From: Candidatus Acetothermia bacterium
GTDB lineage: Bacteria > Bipolaricaulota > Bipolaricaulia > Bipolaricaulales > Bipolaricaulaceae
Reading direction: 5' to 3'
Length of the DNA: 12,237 nucleotides
Assembly (NCBI GenBank): GCA_023255835.1
Contig: JAGDVW010000025.1
Span: forward strand, 1-12,237
Positions 6,453 to 12,237 of this stretch are shown here, piece after piece. Every line of letters begins with the position of its first letter. Position 1 is the first letter of the stretch. The position numbers and the translations under genes are program-made. The notes beneath the pieces are model-generated. The model was not told the DNA's origin, did not search any database, and worked only from the letters and a program-made list of their open reading frames with translations.

Positions 6453-7510
6453 TGGAGCCCGAAGAGCTCGGGAAAAACCCAGGCCTGCCCGAAAGCGGGC
6501 GCTCCGAAGACGCCGAGGAAGAGCTGGTGGAGTTGATCCCCTTCCTCGTGGAGATGGCCGAGGCCGAGCCCGAGGAGGAGGACCGCAGCCAGGACCCCAT
6601 CCGGACCTACATCCAGGAGATCAGCCGCATCCCCCTCCTCACCAAGGAGGAGGAAGTGGAGCTTGCCAAGAAGATTGAGGCTGGGCGGGAGGCGGCGCGC
6701 CGGCTGGCCCAAGAAAAGGATCTTTCCTCGGAGGAAAGGGCCCGCTTGGAGGAGCTCGTGCGGGAGGGGAGGTTGGCTCGGGAGAAGATGGCCGCGGCCA
6801 ATCTGCGGCTCGTGGTCTCCATCGCCAAGCGCTACATGCACCGGGGCCTTTCCTTTTTGGACCTCATCCAGGAGGGGAACATCGGCCTCATGCGGGCCAT
6901 CGAGAAGTTCGACTGGCGAAAGGGCTTCAAATTCTCCACCTACGCCACCTGGTGGATTCGCCAGGCCATCACCCGGGCCATCGCCGATCAGGCCCGCACC
7001 ATCCGCGTCCCCACCCACACCATGGAGGCCATCCAAGAGCTCCAACGCCTGCGCCAAGAATATCTGCGCGAGCACGGCGTTCCTCCCACCTATGAGGAAC
7101 TCGCCGAGCTTTTGGGGACGAGCGTGGACCGCGTGAAAAAGCTGGAGCGGGCCCTGATGCCCACCACCTCCCTCGAGCGGCCCCTTTCCGAGGAGGATGA
7201 GGAAACCTTGGGCGATTTCATCCCCGACGAGAGCGCGCCCTCCCCCGTCAGGGAGGCCCTGAAAGCGCGCTTAAGAGAGGATCTCCTGCGGGCCCTCCAG
7301 GAGCTGGAGCCCCGGGAGCGGGAGATCCTCGAGCTCCGCTATGGCCTACGGGATGGGCATCCCCGCACGCTGAAAGAGGTGGCCACGCACTTTGACATCA
7401 CCCGCGAACGGGTGCGGCAGCTGGAGCTCAAGGCCCTGGAAAAGCTGAAATATCCGGCGCGCCAGCGCTCCCTCCGCTACCTTTACACCCTCCTTCTTTC
7501 AGAGGAATGA
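6452..7510 (+). CDS. rpoD: RNA polymerase primary sigma factor RpoD/SigA
   Basis: This 352-residue protein is the housekeeping sigma factor that directs RNA polymerase to -35/-10 promoters. Region 1.2 begins near [16 protein letters not shown] (48-63). Regions 2.1-2.4 span about 112-187 with [31 protein letters not shown], and the -10 reading helix [17 protein letters not shown]. Region 3 covers 188-260 ([25 protein letters not shown]). Region 4 with its helix-turn-helix is at 275-333 ([24 protein letters not shown]). The first 45 residues are strongly acidic and too short for a normal region 1.1. The ATG overlaps the dnaG stop by one base and has GGAGG 5 bases before it. dnaG-rpoD is the conserved core of the macromolecular-synthesis operon; rpsU is absent here. 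Confidence 0.95.
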   Translation: MEPEELGKNPGLPESGRSEDAEEELVELIPFLVEMAEAEPEEEDRSQDPIRTYIQEISRIPLLTKEEEVELAKKIEAGREAARRLAQEKDLSSEERARLEELVREGRLAREKMAAANLRLVVSIAKRYMHRGLSFLDLIQEGNIGLMRAIEKFDWRKGFKFSTYATWWIRQAITRAIADQARTIRVPTHTMEAIQELQRLRQEYLREHGVPPTYEELAELLGTSVDRVKKLERALMPTTSLERPLSEEDEETLGDFIPDESAPSPVREALKARLREDLLRALQELEPREREILELRYGLRDGHPRTLKEVATHFDITRERVRQLELKALEKLKYPARQRSLRYLYTLLLSEE

Positions 7511-8424
7511 CCGTCCTCGTCCTCTTTGGCCCCACGGCGGTGGGGAAAACCCGGGTTGGGGCCTATGTGGCGGAGAAAGCGGGGGCCGAGATCATCTCCG
7601 CCGATGCCCGCACGATCTTTCGGGACATCGTGGTGGGCGGGGATCGGCCGCCCCCGCAGATCCTGGCCCGCGTCCCTCACCATCTTCTGGGCATCCTCCC
7701 TCCCGAGGCCCGGTACGATGCGGCCCGCTTCCGCGCGGACTGCGAGCGCCTGGTGGCGGAGATCCTGGCCCGGGGGAAAAAGGCGATGATCGTGGGCGGA
7801 AGCACCCTGTACATCCGGGCCATCACCCGCGGCCTTTTCCCCGGCCCCGCCGCGGACCCCGCCCTCCGCGCGGAACTCTCCCGCCTTCCCACCGAGGCCC
7901 TGCGGGAGGAACTCCTCCGGGTGGATCCGGAAAGCGCAAAGAGGATCCACCCCCGGGATCGGGTGCGGATGATCCGGGCCCTGGAGGTCTTCCGCCTCAC
8001 GGGAAAACCCATCTCCACCCAATGGGGGCGGGAAAAGCCTTTCCCTTGGCCTTTGGTCAAGGTGGGCCTCATCTGTGAGCGGGAAGAGCTTTATCGGCGC
8101 ATCGCGGAGCGGGTGGAACGGATGTTCCAGGAAGGCCTGGTGGAGGAAGCCCGGGCTCTTTGGGAAATGGACCTTCCTCCCGAGGCCCCCATCCTCCGCA
8201 CCATCGGCTACCGCGAACTTTTCGGCTACTTCCGCGGGGAATATGACCTCTCCGAGGCCAAGCGCCGCATCCTCCGAAACACCAAGGATTACGCGCGCAG
8301 GCAGCTCGCCTTCTTCCGGGCGGAAAAGGATGTGACCTGGCTCGATGTGTCCGGAAAAAGTCCGGAGGAGGTGGGCGAAGAGGTCCTCGCCGTTTGGCGC
8401 CGGTTCGATCCCAGCCTACAATGA
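7507..8424 (+). CDS. miaA: tRNA dimethylallyltransferase MiaA
   Basis: MiaA transfers a dimethylallyl group from DMAPP to N6 of A37 in tRNAs that read UNN codons, stabilising codon pairing. The 305-residue length is normal. The P-loop GPTAVGKT is at 8-15, [20 protein letters not shown] at 56-75 matches the family, [16 protein letters not shown] spans 146-161, and [10 protein letters not shown] at 233-242 plus [14 protein letters not shown] at 258-271 are the expected C-terminal signatures. The loop after the P-loop reads [15 protein letters not shown], where most MiaA have D-S-x-x-[IV]-Y and an IGTxKP end; Asp33 is kept but Ser, Tyr and the GT are changed. [11 protein letters not shown] replaces the usual GGTxLY. 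The start overlaps rpoD as ATGA. Overall it is a MiaA, though a divergent one. Confidence 0.92.
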   Translation: MTVLVLFGPTAVGKTRVGAYVAEKAGAEIISADARTIFRDIVVGGDRPPPQILARVPHHLLGILPPEARYDAARFRADCERLVAEILARGKKAMIVGGSTLYIRAITRGLFPGPAADPALRAELSRLPTEALREELLRVDPESAKRIHPRDRVRMIRALEVFRLTGKPISTQWGREKPFPWPLVKVGLICEREELYRRIAERVERMFQEGLVEEARALWEMDLPPEAPILRTIGYRELFGYFRGEYDLSEAKRRILRNTKDYARRQLAFFRAEKDVTWLDVSGKSPEEVGEEVLAVWRRFDPSLQ

Positions 8425-9977
8425 GCGCCATGCTTTCCGTCCTTTCCGGGGAAGGGATCAAGGAGTTGGACCGCAGGGCTGAGGCCCTGGGCGTCCCCTC
8501 CCTTCTCCTCATGGAGTCCGCAGGGAGAGGGGCAGCGGAGGAGCTTCGCAAATGGCTTTCCGAGGTGCGGGGCCGGCGGATCCTCGCCCTCTGCGGGAAA
8601 GGAGGGAACGGCGGGGATGCCCTCTGTGCTCTTCGATACCTCGGCCTTTGGGGAGCGGAGGTACGGGCCTTCCTCCTTGGGGAGCCCACGGGGCCTGCGG
8701 CCACCGAATTCCAAGCCTTCTCCGCCTCCTTTCCGGAAAACCTGAAGGTGGTGCGGGAGGAAGGGGAGCTGGAGGAGCTTGCCGACTGGTTCCTCTGGGC
8801 GGAGGTGGTGTTGGACGGGATTTTGGGGGTGGGGGTGACGGGGCCGGCCCAGGGTTTGGCCCGGCGGGCCGTCGAACTTTTGCAAAATTTCATGGGCCTG
8901 GTGGTGGCCATCGATCTTCCCTCCGGTCTTTTTGCGGATTCCGGGAGGATCCCGGGCCCGGCGGTGCGGGCCCACCTCACCCTGGCCATGGGCGCCCTCA
9001 AACCCTGCCATCTCCTTCCGCCCGCCGCTGAGCTCTGCGGGGAGGTGCGGGTGGTGGAGGTCGCTTACCCTCCTTCCGCTTGGGAAGCAGTTCCTCCTCT
9101 GGCCCTCGTTTTGGACGAAGAGCACTGTTCTCGTCTTCTTCCCCCGCGGCCGCGGTTCGGCCACAAGGGCACATTCGGCCGGGTTTTGGTGGTGGCCGGA
9201 TCGGTGGGGATGGCCGGGGCAGCGGCCCTCTGCGCCGAGGGGGCCCTGCGCGGGGGCGCGGGACTCGTCCACGTCCTCACCCCCCAGCCGCTCTTCCCCA
9301 TCGTGGCTGGCCTCCTTCCCGAGGCCTTGGTGCACCCGGCCCCCGCTTCGGAAGACGGCACCTTTGCCCCGGAGGCCGCGGAAGCCGCCCTCAAGCTCGC
9401 GAAAAACATGGACGTGGTGGTGATCGGGCCGGGGTTGGGGCGCACGCCCGGCCCGGCGGAGGTGGTGCGGGCCCTCCTCACCGAAAAAATCCCCAAAATC
9501 GTCCTGGATGCCGATGCCCTCTTCGCCCTAGCCCAAGATCCCAAACTTTTGCGGAAAAAGCACGGGGAATTGGTCCTCACCCCCCATCCTGGGGAATTTT
9601 CGCGCCTTGTGGGAGCGCCGGCGGAGGAGATCGTGCCCGAGAAGATCCGGTGGGCCAAGGAAAAGGCGGAGGAGTGGAAAGCCGTGGTGGTCCTCAAAGG
9701 CCCGCCCACGGCGATCGCCGCCCCCTCTGGCCCGGTTTTCCTGAACACCACGGGGAACACAGCCCTGGCCCATGGCGGCTCGGGCGACGTCCTGGCGGGC
9801 CTCATCGCCGGGCTTTGGGCCGGGGGTATTCCTGCGGTGGACGCGGCCTGCCTGGGAGTCTTCGTCCACGGCAAAGCCGCGGAGATCCTGACCCTCGAGA
9901 GCTCGGCCCGGGCCGTCCTCCCCAGCGAGATCCTCTCCGCGCTTCCCCAGGTTTTCCTGGGCCTAGAACGCTTCTAG
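8421..9977 (+). CDS. nnr: Bifunctional NAD(P)H-hydrate epimerase / ADP-dependent NAD(P)H-hydrate dehydratase
   Basis: This fused enzyme repairs hydrated NADH and NADPH, damage that forms faster at high temperature: the N-terminal domain epimerises R- to S-hydrates, and the C-terminal domain dehydrates the S form using ADP. Of 518 residues, about 1-225 form the epimerase (YjeF_N) with GKGGNGGDALCALRYL (59-74), Asp132 in LDGILGVGVTG and IDLPSGL (164-170). About 230-518 form the ribokinase-like dehydratase with GHKGTFGRVLVVAGS (247-261), GPGLGR (336-341), DADAL (363-367), LTPHPGEFSRL (386-396) and the TTGNTALAHGGSGDVLAG nucleotide loop (443-460). ATG 8421 overlaps the miaA stop as ATGA; ATG 8430 is an alternative. 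No SD is visible, so coupling to miaA is likely. The stop lies inside a perfect hairpin before tatD. Confidence 0.96.
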   Translation: MSAMLSVLSGEGIKELDRRAEALGVPSLLLMESAGRGAAEELRKWLSEVRGRRILALCGKGGNGGDALCALRYLGLWGAEVRAFLLGEPTGPAATEFQAFSASFPENLKVVREEGELEELADWFLWAEVVLDGILGVGVTGPAQGLARRAVELLQNFMGLVVAIDLPSGLFADSGRIPGPAVRAHLTLAMGALKPCHLLPPAAELCGEVRVVEVAYPPSAWEAVPPLALVLDEEHCSRLLPPRPRFGHKGTFGRVLVVAGSVGMAGAAALCAEGALRGGAGLVHVLTPQPLFPIVAGLLPEALVHPAPASEDGTFAPEAAEAALKLAKNMDVVVIGPGLGRTPGPAEVVRALLTEKIPKIVLDADALFALAQDPKLLRKKHGELVLTPHPGEFSRLVGAPAEEIVPEKIRWAKEKAEEWKAVVVLKGPPTAIAAPSGPVFLNTTGNTALAHGGSGDVLAGLIAGLWAGGIPAVDAACLGVFVHGKAAEILTLESSARAVLPSEILSALPQVFLGLERF

Positions 9978-9978
9978 G
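9946..9978 (+). repeat. Two back-to-back perfect hairpins at the nnr/tatD junction
   Basis: CCCAGG-TTTT-CCTGGG (9946-9961) is followed with no spacer by CCTAGAA-CGC-TTCTAGG (9962-9978), which ends one base before the tatD ATG at 9979. Both stems are perfect (6 and 7 bp), and together they contain the last nnr codons and its TAG stop. In the RNA they could stack end to end. No Shine-Dalgarno is seen for tatD, so the structure sits exactly where one would be. It could modulate tatD translation, stabilise or cleave the transcript, or be chance within coding sequence. There is no T-run after it, so it is not an intrinsic terminator. Confidence 0.6.
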
Positions 9979-10740
9979 ATGCGCCTTTTCGACACCCACG
10001 CCCACTTGGACTTCCCCCAGTTCGACCCCGACCGCGCTCTCCTCCTTGCGGCCATGCGGGATCAAGGGGTCTATGCCCTAAACGTGGGCGTGGACCTCAA
10101 AAGCTCCCAGGCTTCGCTTCGCCTGAGCATGGAGAACCCCAATGTTTTCCCGGCCTGTGGGATCCACCCCCACGAGGCGAAGGTTGTCGGTGGCGAAGTT
10201 TTAGCGGAGCTCGAGGGGCTTTTGCGGCGCGGGGCGGTGGCCGTGGGCGAATGCGGTCTGGATTTCTACCGGAACCTTTCCCCAAGGGATGCGCAGATGG
10301 AAGCTTTTCGTGCCCAGCTCCGGCTGGCGAAGAAGCTCGATTTGCCCGTGATCCTCCACGAGCGGGCGGCCTGGCCGGAGTTCATCTCGGCCCTGCGGGA
10401 GGAGGGGCCGGTCCGCGGCGTGGTCCACGCCTTCTCCGGTGACCTCCCCAAGGCCCAAGAGGCCCTGGGCCTTGGCCTTTTCCTCGGGATCGGCGGGCCC
10501 GTCACCTACCCGAAGAACGAGGGGCTGCGCCAGGCCCTGCGGAGGATCCCCCAAAGCCGCGTCCTTTTGGAGACGGATTGCCCCTATCTTCCGCCCCAGC
10601 CTTTCCGGGGCCAGCGGAACGATCCCTTGAAAGTCAAATACGTGGCGGAAGCCCTCGCCGGCCTTTGGGGGATGCAGCCGGCGGAGGTGGCGGAGATCAC
10701 CTTGGAGAACGCCCGGAGGCTCTTCGGGGTGAGCCTATGA
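9979..10740 (+). CDS. tatD: TatD family metal-dependent hydrolase (DNase)
   Basis: TatD proteins are cytosolic metal-dependent nucleases of the amidohydrolase superfamily, with 3'-5' exonuclease activity on DNA or RNA and roles in oxidative damage repair. The 253-residue length is typical. The TIM-barrel metal ligands are all present: His7 and His9 in FDTHAHLD, Glu91 in VGECGLDFYR, His127 in LPVILHERA, His150 in GVVHAFSG, and Asp200 in LETDCPYLPPQPFRGQ. GIHPH (61-65) is also conserved. The start ATG 9979 lies one base after the nnr stop and directly after a perfect hairpin, with no visible SD. The stop overlaps the next gene as ATGA. The physiological substrate cannot be read from the sequence. 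Confidence 0.95.
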   Translation: MRLFDTHAHLDFPQFDPDRALLLAAMRDQGVYALNVGVDLKSSQASLRLSMENPNVFPACGIHPHEAKVVGGEVLAELEGLLRRGAVAVGECGLDFYRNLSPRDAQMEAFRAQLRLAKKLDLPVILHERAAWPEFISALREEGPVRGVVHAFSGDLPKAQEALGLGLFLGIGGPVTYPKNEGLRQALRRIPQSRVLLETDCPYLPPQPFRGQRNDPLKVKYVAEALAGLWGMQPAEVAEITLENARRLFGVSL

Positions 10741-12215
10741 AGGAAAAAGTGCACGTGGCCTTCCTTTGGCACATGCACCAGCCCTGGTACCTCCTTCCGG
10801 GTGGGAGGGAGGCGGTGCTCCCTTGGGTGCGGCTGCGGGCGGCCAAAGATTATTACGACATGGCCCATCACCTTTTACGCACAGGATTTCCTTGCACCGT
10901 GAACTTCACCCCCTCCCTTACCGAACAATTGCGCCTCCTTTCCGCGGGGAAAACCTCGGATCCGTATACGCCGGACGGCCCTCCCTGGGCCTTGGGGGAG
11001 CTACAGGGCGGGCTCATCCCCATGCCCCTTGCCCGCCGCGGCCTTCCCCTCCCGCCTTCCTTTCATTCCCCCGAGGATTTTTGGGCTTGGTTTTACTTGG
11101 CCTGGACCGCCCAAACTGCGCTAGAAGAGGACCCGCGCCTCAAGGCTTTTCCCTCCACCAAGGCCCCAGGGGAGAGGCTTTCGCTTTTGCTGGGGATGCA
11201 AAAAGAGCTCGTAGCCGAAGTCCTTCCCCTTTACCGGAGGCTTGAGGATTCTGGTCAGATCGAGCTTTCCACGACCCCCTTTTATCATCCCATCCTCCCC
11301 CTCCTCATCGATAGCGCGGTGGCCAAGCGGGCCAGGCCAGGGGACGACATCCCCCATTTTCAAGCTGCGGCCGATGCTGAAGCTCAGGCCGCGCGGGCCT
11401 TGGCCCACCACGCCGAGATCTTCGGGGGAAAGCCAAAAGGCATGTGGCCCGCGGAGGGAGCGGTGAGCCCGGAGGCCCTGGAGCTCCTCGCCAATCTCGG
11501 GGTGGAGTGGGTCGCCACCGATGGGGAGATACTCGCCAGAACTTTGGGCCGGCCGCCGCGGCCGGAGGAACTTTATCGCCCCTGGCGCCTGCGCTTTGGC
11601 CCCCAAGGGATCATCGTGGTCTTCCGCGATTCCTTCCTCTCCAATCTTGTGAGCTTTGCGTACGAAAAGTGGCCGTGGGAAAAGGCTGTGGCGGACTTGG
11701 TGGGCAAAATCCAAGCCGCCGTTTCCCATTGGTCTTCGGCCGCTCCACCCCTTGTCCTCATCGCCCTGGACGGGGAAAACGCCTGGGATTATTACGAACG
11801 GAACGGCCGGCCCTTCCTCTTAGGCCTTTATTGCGCGCTCCTTGAAAATTTCGCCCCCGTGAAAATCGGGGAGTACATCGCCCGTTATGGGCCAGCTGGG
11901 GAACTTTCCACCGTTTGGTCGGGCTCCTGGATCGACGCGGATTTCCGCACCTGGATCGGCGAACCCCAGCAAAACAGAGCCTGGCAGGCCTTAGCAGAGG
12001 TGCGGGAGGCCGCGGAAAAAGTTGGGGACCCCAAAAAGAAGGACGAAGCCCTGGCCCACATCTATGTGGCGGAGGGGAGCGACTGGTTTTGGTGGCGGAG
12101 TTCCCGTAACCACACCCCTCTTTTCTCCCGTTTCGCCAGGATTTTCCGGGCCCATTTGGGCCAGGCCTGGCGGGCCTTGGGCCAAGAGCCGCCGGGCGAG
12201 CTCGAAACCCTTTAG
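10737..12215 (+). CDS. Glycoside hydrolase family 57 protein (alpha-amylase/alpha-mannosidase type)
   Basis: GH57 enzymes are retaining alpha-glucan-active enzymes (amylases, glucanotransferases, branching enzymes), common in thermophiles. The 492-residue protein shows the conserved regions in order: HMHQPWY (12-18), STTPFYHPILP (178-188, His184), GMWPAEGAV (235-243) with the predicted nucleophile Glu240, and IALDGENAWDYY (342-353) with the predicted acid/base Asp345, then GSWIDADFRTWIGEPQQNRAW (396-416, fifth region). The tail AEGSDWFWWR (445-454) resembles the COG1449-type subgroup of uncertain substrate. It has no signal peptide, so an intracellular glycogen or maltodextrin role is likely. 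I chose ATG 10737, overlapping the tatD stop as ATGA with GGGGTGAG just before it; the frame is open further upstream inside tatD but lacks family similarity. The specific reaction is not determined. Confidence 0.92.
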   Translation: MKEKVHVAFLWHMHQPWYLLPGGREAVLPWVRLRAAKDYYDMAHHLLRTGFPCTVNFTPSLTEQLRLLSAGKTSDPYTPDGPPWALGELQGGLIPMPLARRGLPLPPSFHSPEDFWAWFYLAWTAQTALEEDPRLKAFPSTKAPGERLSLLLGMQKELVAEVLPLYRRLEDSGQIELSTTPFYHPILPLLIDSAVAKRARPGDDIPHFQAAADAEAQAARALAHHAEIFGGKPKGMWPAEGAVSPEALELLANLGVEWVATDGEILARTLGRPPRPEELYRPWRLRFGPQGIIVVFRDSFLSNLVSFAYEKWPWEKAVADLVGKIQAAVSHWSSAAPPLVLIALDGENAWDYYERNGRPFLLGLYCALLENFAPVKIGEYIARYGPAGELSTVWSGSWIDADFRTWIGEPQQNRAWQALAEVREAAEKVGDPKKKDEALAHIYVAEGSDWFWWRSSRNHTPLFSRFARIFRAHLGQAWRALGQEPPGELETL

Positions 12216-12220
12216 CTCGC
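12196..12220. repeat. Inverted repeat across the end of the GH57 gene
   Basis: GCGAGCT (12196-12202) and AGCTCGC (12214-12220) form a perfect 7-bp stem around an 11-base loop that contains the last codons; the TAG stop at 12213-12215 straddles the loop and right arm. It could end the operon transcript or protect its 3' end, but no T-run follows before the window ends at 12237, so a standard intrinsic terminator is not supported. The remaining 17 bases are too few to judge. Confidence 0.35.
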
Positions 12221-12237
12221 GCGTATCATTCGGGGGT

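Noticed and set aside
10578..10736. A 53-residue N-terminal extension of the GH57 protein
   Set aside because: It overlaps tatD out of frame, is Gly/Arg/Pro-rich, and family similarity begins right after ATG 10737.
12224..12229. TATCAT as a -10 box for a downstream gene
   Set aside because: There is no -35 match at a suitable distance and only a few bases remain before the window ends.
1..12237. Mobile element, CRISPR array, phage or defence island
   Set aside because: There is no transposase or integrase, no terminal repeats or target duplications, no spaced direct repeats, and base composition is even across the housekeeping genes.

Overview
This window comes from a GC-rich bacterium. Its character is clearly bacterial: DnaG with an N-terminal zinc ribbon, a primary sigma factor, a MiaA/TatD/Nnr housekeeping set, and Shine-Dalgarno (SD) sites such as the near-complete AGGAGGTGA before pdxS. 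High GC, very tight gene packing, charged proteins, a GC-only tRNA acceptor stem and a GH57 glucanase-type enzyme suggest a thermophile, possibly a deep-branching or uncultured lineage such as Bipolaricaulota/Acetothermia or a Thermus-like group. That placement is inference; a homology search of DnaG, RpoD and PdxS would settle it.

Layout: (1) 1-182 is a non-coding, strongly self-complementary leader. (2) 183-803 is a small secreted lipoprotein with a PKD-like domain. It is readable only if two compensating one-base indels (near 266-268 and 399-400) are assumed. (3) 804-897 is a short intergenic stretch with an A/T-rich perfect hairpin. (4) 898-969 is tRNA-Thr(CGT). (5) 991-12215 is an unbroken block of ten plus-strand protein genes: pdxS, pdxT, gap, comF, an MBL-fold hydrolase, dnaG, rpoD, miaA, bifunctional nnr (epimerase plus dehydratase), tatD and a GH57 family protein (counting nnr as one gene gives eleven coding sequences). 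Only 3 bp in total lie between neighbouring coding regions; most junctions are ATGA or TGATG overlaps.

The block joins three themes. Pyridoxal phosphate synthesis (PdxST) sits beside glyceraldehyde-3-phosphate metabolism (GAPDH), and the two share a triose phosphate substrate. The macromolecular-synthesis pair dnaG-rpoD makes the replication primase and the housekeeping sigma factor. Repair, modification and housekeeping functions follow: tRNA A37 prenylation (MiaA), NAD(P)H repair (Nnr) and a TatD nuclease. The GH57 enzyme closes the run with polysaccharide metabolism.

I found no mobile element, CRISPR array, phage gene or defence gene, and no clear new multi-gene system. The items most worth a second look are the structured leader, two back-to-back perfect hairpins before tatD, the tRNA placed directly in front of the pdxS SD, a divergent MiaA active-site loop, a strong CTT-TTG Leu-Leu codon-pair preference, and the operon composition itself.
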